Positions 37,329 through 48,765 of a stretch of 64,000 nucleotides of DNA are shown one piece after another. This DNA is from Acanthosoma haemorrhoidale. Its lineage: Eukaryota > Arthropoda > Insecta > Hemiptera > Acanthosomatidae. The translations under genes were made by a program, and so were the position numbers. The stretch spans positions 166,040,226 to 166,104,225 of the forward strand of contig OV884011.1 in the NCBI GenBank assembly GCA_930367205.1, given 5' to 3'. Position 1 is the first letter of the stretch. Each line of letters opens with the position of its first letter. The notes beneath the pieces were generated by a model. That model was not told the DNA's origin. It did not search any database and saw only the letters and a program-made list of their open reading frames with translations.

Positions 37329-38158
37329 TAGGGTGTCCCAGAATTAACGCAAGATTTGATTTAATTAGAAAACACAGTTTTAGTATTTTTGTTATTTTTA
37401 TATTGAATTATAAAGTAAATAGGATAGGGTTATGTATGGAATAACACATCGGGCAAATGGCCTCCATGACTTTCCTGGTACATACGCACTCTTTTGTCGA
37501 AATTTTCCATGACAATTTGTCATAAATGTGGTTGAATTTCGTTGATGCAGCGTTGAATTTCCTCTTTTAATGCACGGGTGGATGTGGGCTTGTTAAATTA
37601 CACCTTTGACTTCAAATAACCCCATAAAAAAAAAATCTAAAGGTGTTAAATCACACGATCTAGGGGGCCAATTCTGATCACCGAAACGAGAGAGCACACG
37701 ACCTGGAAATGTCTCATGCAGTATTTGAATTGTTTCATGAGCTGGATGATATGTGGCACCATCTTGTTGAAACCACATATCAATATCATCCAATTTACGA
37801 CAACACTCTCACGCACTGCTTCGATATTGACATTTGAACGGCTTGTTTTTGGAGCGTGTTTAGTTTCTCCAACTAATCCAGTCTCCCTAAATTTTTTAAT
37901 AAATCTCTTCACAGTTGATGAAGTCAAAACACTATTCCGACCATATTTTGTATGAAAGTTTCGAACTGCGGCCGCCAAACTTTCACTATTTTTGAGATAA
38001 TGTTCAACAATAAAGACACGTTGCTCTATCGTGTAACGCTCCATTTTTACTAACCCTAAACTGTCAGCTGTCAAATTGTTTCTTTTTTTGGGGTTGCCAG
38101 CACTTGACTGCACAAATGGCGGCAAATTCAAATCTTGCGTTAATTCTAGGACACTCTT
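37329..38158 (-). mobile_element. Tc1/mariner-superfamily element L with intact inverted ends
   Basis: Inverted ends GGGTGTCCCAGAATTAACGC (left) and GCGTTAATTCTAGGACACTC (right) bound an 830-bp element next to TA-containing flanks. The minus strand encodes a transposase beginning MERYTIEQRVFIVEHYLKNS, a helix-turn-helix of the DUF4817 kind, up to about residue 80. After a deletion it resumes FQQDGATYHPAHETI and INWPPRSCDLTPLDFFFMG-like sequence (here NWPPRSCDLTPLDFFF). The first catalytic segment is missing and the frame shifts at the join, so the product is not functional. Confidence 0.88.
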
Positions 38159-38740
38159 TATTATATATTTATAGGTTAGGTGGGTTTGTTCTATTTATGT
38201 AGGATTCCTCGGCGAGGATCGAACCTAAATAGACATTGGCCTACACACACAGAGCGGGCTAATTACTGCCTCAATAGAGCCAGAGATCTGTCGGAGAGAT
38301 TGCCATTGGACGCGCTCTACTGGCCCCCATCTAGCCTGCCTTTCAGACTTTTTGTTTAGCGGCTGTCCTATAGCACACTTAGACCAGCTTTCATGCTTGT
38401 ATAAACTGTATACGTATATGTAAGTATATCCTTGTTATGTGGAGAGAGGTAGAAAAAAAAAAACTACAGCCGCTGCATCAAATAGTCCCCCTTATGATGA
38501 GAACTTTGTGGTCAAAAGCAGTAGGGTGGCCATTAAGAATAGGGATTGTATCATTAGCTCATTTTTTCCTTAAGAAGAAACAACACAAATTTGGTTTATT
38601 GGTCAATGCCTAGGGGATTGTTTTTTTTAGTCTTCTTCTGTTGGTTAGTTCTTTGAGGCAATGGCATAGCTGCTCCTGGTGATGGGGTCATATTGGTTCT
38701 GAATTCCCCGGTATCCAACAATTCACAATCGCGTAACAGT
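38159..38740. other. Spacer with possible tRNA-like SINE head
   Basis: On the minus strand at about 38195-38265 TTAGCCCGCTCTG is followed some 37 nt later by GGTTCGATCCTCG, an A-box/B-box-like pair. No cloverleaf is evident. The rest shows nothing. Confidence 0.3.
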
Positions 38741-39352
38741 AAAGACTTATAAACACATTGTACAGACTACTTCAAAGGACATTCCACCTCTTCATAGAAA
38801 AAAAATTGTTATTTTACAAAGTTTTACTTAAGCCAATCTGGACATACATAATGGAGCTAAGGGGGACAGCAAAAAAGTCGAACATCAAGCGAAGGGATGA
38901 GTTTCAAGTTCATGAAATTCCATAGTAACCTATCTAACCACCCTAATTACCTAGCACAGTCATTGCACTGCACCACTCATCCCTATAATCCTCCTTGGAG
39001 ACTAAAACGGCAGCGGCCTTGTGACCTGCTATAAATGCGTAACAGTGGGAGTCCTAGCAATGGCTAGCTTCTCCAATCATCTCCTGAGCGTATGTGACTC
39101 TGGAGCTCTTGGTAAGCCTCCGTTGGTTTGTATTCGGTGACGCGTCTGACGGAGGAGCGTGGGGGACTTCCCAAGACTCCGCTTCCTCTTTTGCATGCGA
39201 GGGAGGTGGCAACCAAGTGGATTTGGGAGGTCTCTGGCCTGTTTGTAAATACTGTATGAATGAGCGAGTGGATGAAAATTGTAAATATGGTTTGAATGAA
39301 AACATTTATCACAATTACTTATTGCCCAATGAGGCAGATTCTAATTTTATCA
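38741..39352 (+). mobile_element. Jockey-like LINE fragment A9
   Basis: Plus-strand copy from the RRFGQLY-equivalent segment through IWTYI.EL, then a deletion, the end of ORF2 and the whole 3' UTR. It ends without an A-run directly at the start of repeat E2. Antisense frames at 39054-39312 are shorter, frameshifted relatives of the 89-codon frame. Confidence 0.9.
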
Positions 39353-39540
39353 GTCAGTTTAGTCCAGTCACGTATAATGTGTATTATTATACTTGTTTAT
39401 TCATTATATAATTTTTATAAAATAACAAAACCTGTATATAATGTAGCGATGCTACAAGAAATACAAAAATAATTTGTAGATAGATTCGCCTGAGGATCTA
39501 TAATTGTACATAATTATCTTTAAATGTAAAGGGCCTATTA
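39353..39540 (+). repeat. Repeat family E copy E2
   Basis: Matches the minus strand of 14709-14880 closely (GTCAGTTTAGTCCAGTCACG onward, and GAGGATCTATAATTGTA). It lies between LINE A9 and LTR-like B5. Confidence 0.75.
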
Positions 39541-39570
39541 AAAAAAAAAAAGTCAGTATTTTCCATGTAC

Positions 39571-39944
39571 AGTTTAATAATTTTTGTATAGGATAGTCTT
39601 TTAAAAGAAAAGCTTTATTATCAAGTACAAGCAAAACACTGGTATATATTGAGATCTACGTTACTACATACTGGGTGGAATGTCTAGGGTGGGGTCTGGG
39701 GCTAAAGCTGAGACATATATGTATAAGAAAAGGATACGATTCTGGGAAGTAGGGAGGTCTAGGAGGGATGCGGTTGCTTACTTAAAAATAACAGGGAACC
39801 ATCAGTGACTTCCATGAAGTCAAGAGGCAGGTGTACAGTTCTGCTCAGGCCAAAGCGCGTTTGAGGCCCGCCTCAGGAAGGGCGAAAAAAAAAAAAAAAA
39901 GTTCTGCTCAGGCCCCTTCTACTTGTACTTAGCATTATAAAACT
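39571..39944 (-). mobile_element. Solo-LTR-like repeat B5, with a small insertion
   Basis: Minus-strand family B copy, AGTTTTATAATG to TTAAACT. It is interrupted at 39852-39900 by a small poly-A-tailed insertion. Apart from this it is near full length. Confidence 0.8.
39852..39900 (+). mobile_element. Tiny poly-A-tailed retroinsertion inside B5
   Basis: A 33-bp body (AAAGCGCGTTTGAGGC to GGAAGGGCG) followed by 16 A. It is flanked by the direct repeat GTTCTGCTCAGGCC at 39838-39851 and 39901-39914, present once in other B copies. This is the signature of LINE-driven insertion of a severely 5'-truncated polyadenylated RNA. The source RNA is not identified. Confidence 0.85.
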
Positions 39945-41715
39945 TACGAACCCAAAAAATAATGATAAGGTTATGTAATCCCTCCTAAGTGTCCCTAAAG
40001 GGACATCCCATGATCCAGTGGTAGCCTCGTCCTGGTGTAGAGTCGGTGATAAATCGATGACATTGTTTATTTCATTGTTTGTTTTACGGTCGAGTCGGCA
40101 TTATATATTATACAAAACAACAAAAGAATATTATTAGTCTAACGAGGTAATTTCCATGCCCACTCAATAGAGCCATGGGTTGGGATTTCCCCTTCCTCTT
40201 TCCGTCCGCTTTGATCTGAGGTCAGAAAGCTTTGTCTGTCCTCTGCGCAGTACATCCGTCAGTTAAAGCCCTCCTCGGATATTTAAATAATATATTATTC
40301 CATAATCGTTCTGCCCTTACTTTATTTTTCTAATATTTAATTTTTTTTTTTAACTTTTATTAATCACTCTACTAATAATGTTGGTCGTTTGTCTAGGAAT
40401 ATGTCCCTTGAGTGAGGAATTAATTTAAATTTACGTTTAGATAGGGTTAATTATTAGACAAGAGGATGCAATAATAGTATTCAATAATAAATAGGAAATT
40501 TTGGTAAGTTTTATTAAGATCTGCATTAATTATTACCATGTATTATATACTTAGAAATTTAAAATTAACTTGAATGAATTGCAATATATAAGACTAAATT
40601 AATATTATAAATGAAAATTATGTAAAAAAAAAAAAAAATGTATCAATCTGTCTAGTTAAAATCTCAAATTAAAACCCCCAATTGTCTTTGAATTTAATGG
40701 ATTACGTTGAATATTAACTTGAACAAAATTGTGAGCTATTTCATGATAAATCTTGAACAGCGGAGATTGTTTCTCTTGAAAAGCGTCCTCTGGTTTTAAG
40801 ATCTTGGTGAGTAGAATAAAGAACGTCTGGTGTGGATTCGACTCCGGCTGGAGATGAAAGACGACCACACTATTTTCTCCTTTATACTCTCGCCTTTTCG
40901 CCCTATGTTCTCCAATTGCATTGGTGGTTCTTTCTTCCTCCCTCTGGCGGAGTTGAAAATTAGTTAAGTTGGCAATACTCGTCACAAACGGAACTTGGAG
41001 TTCTAATTCACTGAATCTAACATGAAACAAATCTCCCTTCCCTATAATTTCACTTTTCTTAAACTATTTCAACTCACACCTTTTTACATTTAACGAACAG
41101 ATTGAATATTTATATATATAATTAACATAATTGATAAATGAAGATAAGATAATTTGATGGCTTTTATTAAGGGAATGCCTTAATTATTATTTATTGTTCC
41201 TTGACAGTTCGATGTTCAAAGATACCATAATAATAACAATAATAATAATACTATAAAAGTTATTCACCACCGGGTAAGATGTGATAAAGAAAAGGGAAGG
41301 AAAACAGGAACAAAAGACTAACTCGAGTTCTCGAAATAGACTGCCTTTATTTCTATCTGTAATCCGACATATATGGGATGTTTACGTCCCATGATCGCAT
41401 TAGTTTCCAATACAGAGCTTCCTCTGACTTTAACTTATATGTATATAATGTATAATGAATAAAAATAGTTAAACAACATATATAATAAACATTGTATATA
41501 TAATGAGGAGAAAGGTACGAATTGAACGAAGAATCACACCAACATATTTGGGCCTTGGGAGAGTATTCGGTTCTATAGTTGTAATTATTTGTTTTCTTTA
41601 TTTCAAGTACGGTGAATTCTTCTTTCTACTGGTTGCAATTCAATGTTAATTGATTTGTTTTATTTAATTAAATTTTTTTTCCCTACAAGATCATAGTATT
41701 TATGAGTTTTAGAGA
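39945..41715. other. Spacer with an unrecognized 124-codon minus frame
   Basis: The minus frame at 40656-41030 has an ATG near a GC-richer start and encodes a basic, Glu/Arg-rich middle (LRQREEERTTNAIGEHRAKR). I do not recognize it, and it may be a chance frame. A TAA-rich microsatellite lies near 41228-41251. Confidence 0.3.
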
Positions 41716-42096
41716 TAAATAATCTTTGTAGAGGAGAGTCTTTTAAAAGAAAAGAATGAAAAGCTTTATTTCCTGGGTTTTGGCACCAGTTATTTACCAC
41801 CGGGTAAGATGGGATAAAGTAAGATGTACTTTATTATGAAGTACAAGGAAAACACTGGTATATACAAATATTAAGAGTTACGTTACTACATATTGTGGGG
41901 AATGTCTAGAAATGAGTGGGGTCTGGGGCTTAAGCTGAGACATATATGTATAAGAAGAGGATAAGATTCTGGGAAGTACGGGGGATGCGGTTGCTTACTT
42001 AAAAATAACAGGGAACCATCAGGGATTCGAAGTCACGAGGCAGGTATATAAAGTTCTGCTCAGGGTGCTTCTACTTGTTCTTAGCATTATAAAACT
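41716..42096 (-). mobile_element. Solo-LTR-like repeat B6, with a 58-bp insertion
   Basis: Minus-strand family B copy. It contains an extra 58 bp at 41771-41828 between two CTTTATT words (one copy in other B members). Part of this insert matches sequence 0.5 kb upstream. Confidence 0.8.
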
Positions 42097-43974
42097 TGGG
42101 ATGGATCGAGTGACACAGTGTAATATTAGTGATTTTACTAGATCGATCTAAGATGTAGAAAGTTTTAAAAGCAATTCTTCAAACATGCACAGGAATGAAT
42201 GAAACTATAAGTGCTTTTCTCCATCTCTACCCCCAATGAATTATGCTGATCATTTTCAATAGAAAGTACCAATACTTACCGTAATCGACTTTCTAAAAAG
42301 TCAAATTACTTCTATAATGCCCTTGAACATTTTCAATGAAGGGGTCAATGCTTCATATGTTGCTTTACACAGAGGGGGGGGGGGCTAGTACATTTGAAGA
42401 TTTCTACATTTTTATTTAATTTTCAGCGGGAAACTTTCTCTTGATTAGCGCTACAGCAAGTTACCCCGTCAGAAGCCAAATTATATAGAAGGAAATTTCA
42501 TTTAATAAAATATAAATAGATAATATATTTCAACTTTCTTTACATAAAATAATCTATTTTGGTTTTAGTTTTACAATTATCAGAATTGTAGTATGCTGGA
42601 TTATAAATTATAATTGTTAGCTACGTTCATATTTTCCTAATCGTTTGCACTATTTTTTTTTTTTTATACTCATTAAAAAATTTATTTATTCATAATTGTG
42701 ACATTGTGACAAGCAGCGAATGTGCTGTAAATACGATTAAATCGAATGTCTGACAAGAACGCATTAGGAAATACAAATTCTTTGTTCCATAAAATCTATC
42801 CCGTGAGGTTTTTTTTTGATAATATTTTGGAAATAGATGAATTCAAAACTGACATTTCGTTCTTTTAGATATAATCTGTACGGTTAGTATCATTTTTCAT
42901 TTATTATGCCAGAATCTGTTATTGGTTTGTAAAATGCCCTTTTCAAATGCCCGAATCTCATTAAAGGCGTTATGAAAACCAACATTACACCACTGCTTTG
43001 CGGTACTCAAAACTCATTATAGAGCCGTTCTGTTGTGGAAATTTAGTTACAAATAACACGTTTATATTAATTCTAGCAATTGTTTTTTTTTTGTACGCAA
43101 TGGTATGTCACAAAGTATCATTCGTTATAAAGTTTAAGCTCTATCGTTATCAGATCCAATATTATTTAAATGTTAAAAATAATTGTAAAATTCAACTCGT
43201 TCCAGTTTACATCACCTTGTACGGTTGATATTATGTAAATGGTTCCATTAAAGAAGAAAACTAGGTCACTCATGGGCCAATAACTATTGACTTATTCGAC
43301 ATTAACGTGTGCTACGTTCGAGATCCGTTTATTGCATAAGAAATGTGGGAAATTTTTATCTCAAGTATGTGAGTTCTTTATGCTATAATTGTTTTTTTCG
43401 AAATGCCAGTTTTAGATGTTGGCCTGCTATTTTGTTAGTACGGCTACACTCATTTATAATACTTAATGTAATACTGTGTTAAGAATCAAAATTTGAAAAA
43501 ACAATAAATACAACTTAACAAAAAAGTAATGAAAATTTGGGTGATGATTGATGTACGTAAAAAGCATACGTAAAAATAAATGTTTATTAAGCTCAAACAT
43601 GATTACTATAATAACATAATTTTGATTTACTTGCGGGCTAATATTTAGCACTTCACGCTTCGTATTTGTAAAGCTGCATTGTTTTTTGTTTTTTTCTGAA
43701 AGCTAAATTAATCTGTTCAAAAACAGAAAAATACAATTAACAAGTTAATATCATTATAAAGTTTCCTTGGGTATAATATTACTTTTTTTCTGTAGATGAT
43801 ATACCTTTGACGATTAATTTTTCTCAAATATTTCGCAAAATTTTTTTCAAAAAAGGTTCTCGTTTTTTATGCCAGTAAGTTTTACCACACTATTATTCTT
43901 TGGGTCTTGCGTATAAGTTGATTTGAGCTTTTAGAAGCCACGATAAAATGTCATTTGAAAATCGTGCCGTCGGT
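42097..43974. other. No supported feature
   Basis: Very AT-rich spacer. Open frames at 42998-43228 and 43463-43651 are composed of AT-biased residues and are probably chance. Confidence 0.45.
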
Positions 43975-44225
43975 GGGTGAGTTCATCCGCCGGAGACACA
44001 TCAAGTTTTTGACTCGTTGCAGCACCTCACAAACCCAGTGTTTAACACTATGACCTCACTACCCCTCTCGTATCGATGGCAACAGACTGTTGGGGAAAAA
44101 TTAGGTTAAGAATTAGTATGCAAGTTAGTTTTAAGTTTGATCAAAAAGGTGAGCCCTATCACCTTTATTGGAGTCAGTTCAGTCCAGTCCTGAGGATCTA
44201 TACTTCTGTGAATTTAAGGGGCTAG
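43975..44225 (+). repeat. Repeat family E copy E3
   Basis: Carries GACTCGTTGCAGCACCTCAC, the TCGATGGCAACAGACTG word and the TCAGTTCAGTCCAGTCCTGA end. It aligns with E4 (45.6 kb) and, in reverse, with E5 and E6 near 57 kb. Confidence 0.8.
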
Positions 44226-44368
44226 GAAGGAGGGGGGGCATTTGAAAATCACTATAGCCTTGACTATACTGTCTCTATTTATTATTTTTATTTGAGGAGT
44301 AAACTAGGTTAGGTTTAGAATGTGCTATAGAAAGTATTCAAATTTCTCAAATATTGTTTTTCTTACAG

Positions 44369-44528
44369 TCCGCCGTAGATGTGCTAAACAATGATACCAC
44401 TGTACGAGTGACCTTTCCCCAGCTGTGCCGCAGCCTCATTAGGGAAGCTGACAAACGCAGAAAGAACAAGCGGGTGGCCATTGTCCATGGCCCAGATAGC
44501 CAGTGGCCTATGTCCCAGGTCCTCGTGT
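44369..44528 (+). CDS. Candidate host exon, unidentified protein
   Basis: Acceptor ATTGTTTTTCTTACAG ends at 44368. The following frame is open for 53 codons and starts SAVDVLNNDTTVRVTFPQLC, continuing with a basic KRRKNKRVAIVHGPDSQWP stretch. It has ordinary codon use and high GC compared with flanks. A good donor (GTATGAG) starts at 44529, leaving a phase-1 end. A weaker donor (CAG then GTCCTC) at 44519 would end in phase 0. No in-frame ATG starts it, as expected of an internal exon. I do not recognize the protein. Confidence 0.5.
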
Positions 44529-44939
44529 GTATGAGGGGAACTGGGCCGGATCCTGGTCACGTTCTCCGTAATGTCGAGTGGGCGTACCTCGCGCTTTTTG
44601 GTATAGTTGTCCAGTCCACTTATGTATTCATTTTTCGCTTGAAATGTGTTTCTTCCTCGCCCACCCCTAAAAAAAAATCATTTCAGCCTATCGAGGTATT
44701 AACTACTGATACTAGATGATTAGCTGCTGTTTTTTGTCCAATAGTAATTCCGAGGTAGGTGTGTGGTCAATAATAATGACATGGTGATTTATCATCGTTT
44801 GGTATGTGTATAATAGCTCAATTTGGCACAGAATGCCCATCACTACTCATGACACTCATTTTATCTTCCAAAAACGTGGGGGAAAAAAAAAAGGCCGGCT
44901 GAGAAGAGCAAAGTATACATTTTTTTTAAAAATGCTCAA

Positions 44940-45607
44940 AAATTTATATGGCCCACTTACAAAAATATTAGATTTTTTTTCGTTTACCGGGATGAATTGA
45001 AATTTTTTCCAGTTTAAATGTACTATTCTTACAACTTGTATTTGTTATTTGTATCTTAATCTTAATCTCTATGAGGATTAATGAAAAACGAATTTATTTT
45101 GTTAACGCAATTGGGATTTAATCAGCTAAAGAAATGAATGTCCGTCTTTCACCGTGAGCACTAGACGGCTTCGGGTAATCGAAAATCTCAGCTGATATTG
45201 TTCAGGAATGACCGCACAAACATACCAGGACAATGTCACAAGGCCTGTTATTTTCCCTTTATGAAATCGAGGAAAATGTCATGAACTTGCCAGGTTGTTC
45301 TCCCGACTGGAATCTGTTGAGCATGTTTGGTATGAACTCCAACCCCAGTTACGCATGAGTTCGTCTTGTACATATAACTTGGACGACAGCAATGTGAATC
45401 TTTAGCAGTGCAGGTCCAAAACCTTGCCAAAGACGTTGAAAAATAAATAAAAAACAATGCCTCTTTTTTTTTAAATTAAAAATGATTTCTTATCAAATTA
45501 TCAATGAATAAATCGCTTCTTTTAACACCCGTCAGGTGTCTTTTTTTTAACCCAATAATGTGATAAGTAATCTATTGATTAATAAGGGGTCCACTTCAAT
45601 TTGTGAG
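44940..45607 (+). mobile_element. Tc1-like element N, parent type of the D MITEs
   Basis: The right end TCCACTTCAATTTGTGAG and the left subterminal GGCCCACTTACAAAAA match the MITEs in D1 and D2, as does subterminal sequence such as CTTAATCTCTATGAGGATTA. Between them, at about 45200-45460, lie frame pieces of a Tc1 transposase. ENVMNLPGCSPDWNLL corresponds to the WPA.SPDLNPIE motif around the last catalytic residues. Stops and frameshifts are present. The left terminal repeat is incomplete. Confidence 0.75.
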
Positions 45608-45930
45608 TGTTTTCACTCGTTGTAGCACCTCACAAACCCAGTGTTTAGCATTATAACTCCACCACCCTTCGCGCATCGATGGCAACTGACTGTCGGGGAA
45701 AATAAGGCTAAAATTTAGTTTTTATTGTTAGATGTAAGCTAGTTTTAAGTCTGTGATAAATAAGGCGATCCCCATCACTTTTTATAATTTCAGTCCAGTA
45801 ATGTATAATGTACATCATTATAGTTTTGTACAATGCAGATGACTATTAGTAGAAAACAGAATTTGTATAAAATCTAGCCAAGCTACAGGAAATATAATGA
45901 AGCAATTGTAAATCTACATTTTATAACCTA
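45608..45930 (+). repeat. Repeat family E copy E4
   Basis: Follows the Tc1 element directly. It contains CACTCGTTGTAGCACCTCAC, ATCGATGGCAACTGACTGTC and AGCCAAGCTACAGGAAAT, all shared with E3, E5 or E6. Confidence 0.8.
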
Positions 45931-46452
45931 TATTAATTTTGTAACAAGGTATATGGGAGAGGGGTGGGGGTTGTGAGCAGTTATTAATTTTAGTTTAATC
46001 CAACAGATTATTCCATCTAAGTATTGTGGTACTAAGGACGAGATGTGAAAGAAGTATGCCTGATACAGGAAAAATGAGACGAGCAAACAGTGATCCAACA
46101 GTGGATTCACGGATGAGGTCACATTTTTCAATAAATTGCGTAAATCCTCCGATAGACTGCAATACGGGCCTGTGGTTTTGCAAATATTCCTTCCACAGCT
46201 TGCAATTCCGTCTGCGGTTGTACAAACATATTGTTCAAATGCCGTTATAAAGATCATAACCTCTTCGGGGCGTGAATTCCCCGCGACCCATCCTATTCTG
46301 AACCGATCTTTTAAACATTTGGATTAGTTTGAGAAATGTTGGGTTGAAACCTTCTGTGAAATGAAAATAACACGGCTGGGGATATTTTCTGTAAATAAAA
46401 AATGTATTTATTTAATAAATATAGTAAATATTATTTTTGTTTTTCTTTTCAG
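45931..46452. other. Spacer with overlapping frames of unknown nature
   Basis: Minus frames at 45928-46257 and 45995-46225 and plus frames at 46026-46327 overlap in a moderately GC-rich stretch. None shows a recognizable domain. Confidence 0.25.
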
Positions 46453-46489
46453 TGAGAGCAGCGTATACTAGACCGCTCCATATTAAACT
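46453..46489 (+). CDS. Candidate 37-bp micro-exon, compatible with 44369-44528
   Basis: A long pyrimidine tract with TTTTTCTTTTCAG precedes it, and the consensus donor GTAAGTA follows from 46490. Only one of three phases is open, the one needing one base from the upstream exon. That is exactly what the 160-bp candidate exon ending at 44528 supplies. In that phase it encodes RAAYTRPLHIK. Same strand, 1.9 kb downstream. Protein unidentified. Confidence 0.4.
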
Positions 46490-46889
46490 GTAAGTATAGT
46501 AATAATACGTAATTGCCTACTTACTCATTAACAATATATGCATGCGTGTAAAATCGTTATATCCTAGCAATCGTCCAAGGGCATCTTGCGCAACCGGTGT
46601 GATTCAGTGAGGAATGCCGCATGCTAGACAACGTGAATTATTTTTAATTGCTACAATATCATCATAGAAATAGACATTGCCTTCAATGCTTGTTTATCTT
46701 TGCTACACTTCACATACATTCAAGCAGGCGTATCTCTATCTGACAATGAATAATGAACTGCGCACATTCGTCCCACGAAAAAAAATAAGTTGCTTCAAAT
46801 AAAAATCTCAGAGTCGGACACTTTCTTAGTAGTCATTAAGAATTTATTAGTGGAAGAAATTGTTTGTTAAGAACTTACCTCAGTCTATC
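46490..46889. other. Putative intron sequence, nothing else seen
   Basis: AT-rich, no shared repeat or frame. Confidence 0.4.
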
Positions 46890-47207
46890 AGTTATAAATA
46901 ATCTTAGTAGTAGAGAGTATTTTAAAATAAAAGAAATAAAAGCTTTATTATAAAGTACAAGCAAAACACTGGTATATACAAATATTATGAGTTACGTTAC
47001 TACATACTGGGTGGAATGTCTATGGACGATTATGGTCTTGGGCTAAAGCTGAGACATATATGTATAAGAAAAGGATAAGATTCTGAGAAGTAAGGAGGTC
47101 TTAGAGGGATGCGGTTGCTTACTTCTATCAGATACTCAGATGAAGTCACAAAGCAGGTATAAAGTTCTGCTTAAGACCCCAACACTTGTTCACAGCTTTA
47201 CAAAACT
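46890..47207 (-). mobile_element. Solo-LTR-like repeat B7
   Basis: Minus-strand family B copy with a degenerate 5' part. The flanks read GACA before and GATA after in element orientation, close to a 4-bp duplication. The 64-codon minus frame at 47146-47340 straddles its end and is not convincing. Confidence 0.7.
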
Positions 47208-48765
47208 TGTCGATAACCCCCTTGTCAGTTGAGACATGCGCCTTTAAAGCGTCACTTTTGCCTTGGAGAGCTTCCCAATTTAATAATGTAACGCGATATT
47301 GAACCGCTAACAAGTCAGCTAAATTTCCTGCTCTCTTCATAATCGACTTTTTTCCGACCAGTTAACAGTTTTTTTCAGATAGCTAGGAGTTTTAATCTCA
47401 GGTCTGTACTGACCTTGTGGTTTTTAGGAGCCTAAAATTGAGACCGCATTGTCTATATTACAGCGTCTAATAAACATCACCAAACTTGCCTTAACGGGCA
47501 CTACGTTACATACAAACCTCCTCGGTAACTGATATCCCCTGGAAAAAATATACCGCAAGTTTATTAATTGAAAGTAGATGAGATCGATCTTCGCTTCCCC
47601 GGTCATTCTGAAGGATTCGTTCACCCCTGGCCTGGTTGCCTCGCCCTTGCCTCCAGACTTAATGAACCAGTCCCAGTAGCATCTTTGATTTCAAGTAGTT
47701 TTCCTCGACCGTATCGGTCACACCTCTACCGGCTTTCCCGATCATTGTTCCCTGAGAAATGGAGTAGACAAATTTATCTCAGGGTAGAAAAATCTTTTCT
47801 GCCGTGAAGCATTACTAAATCATTATTATCCTTTTCTTTTTTTTTTTTTTTTTTTTGTTTTTCGTCATTTGTTATACACACAGAATTTCAACCATTTTAA
47901 GGCGATTGGCCTAGTTAAGTACGGAATAGTCATTATACCAAAATTGTTCCGATGTCAAGATGATTTTTGAAATAAGCTCGCCGTAAAAAAAACGATAGAC
48001 AATATGGGTCTCTACATATATAAGATTAATCTTAGCAGGGCGCTTTACCAACGGAGTTGTAAAATCTGGGGCAGCCACATCAGTCAAACGAGTTGAAAAA
48101 TTGTTCATGTTTTTACCTCATTGTTACCATCCTGTGTTGTGGAATATAATAGTTTGTTAGTGGTAGTACGGAAATAATATAATTCGCAATAGCCCTCAGG
48201 AATGTTGGATGATAAATTTTTGGCAGAAAATTTCTAAAGGAATGTGGGTAGACAAAAAAAATAAATAAAGAAACAAATAAATAACCGCTCAGAGTAAATG
48301 AGTCAAGAGCTAAATAAGACGCAGGAGCCAACGAACTAATTGCGCCTGGTAGATGTGCTCACAGCTGTTGTCCCCTGTAGCAGGGGCCATGCCAACAAAC
48401 ACTACACATTATTTTGATTGGCCGTGTAGAGCAGTGATTCACCGTCTATTCCCATGTCCGTGGGCGTCTGTGTCTCTCTCTCTCTCTCTCTCTGATTTCA
48501 GGCATTCCGTGCGGACCTTTTGATCTCGCAGATGCCTTGGAATGATTAAGAGAGCTGCTCTCCTAATACATAGCAACTATGTGGGCTGTAAGGGGAAGTC
48601 CTCTTTGGGAAGATGTAGGCTTCATTTCTCGTACAAGATGGTAACTATCTGCAAGTATAAAACACTTGCGAATACGCCAGTATCAACCTAGAATACGCTT
48701 CAGTAGTAAAGTAACATATTAATAAAAATGAGCTATGCTAATAGAAAAACATTTCTTCGTAGTAT
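47208..48765. other. No supported feature
   Basis: Spacer. A GC-richer piece at 47580-47770 has a 79-codon plus frame without a domain. A T-run lies near 47838-47857 and a short CT repeat near 48474-48492. Confidence 0.35.

Noticed and set aside
47146..47340. 64-codon minus frame as a gene
   Set aside because: It straddles the edge of LTR-like copy B7 and has no domain or homologous frame in other copies.
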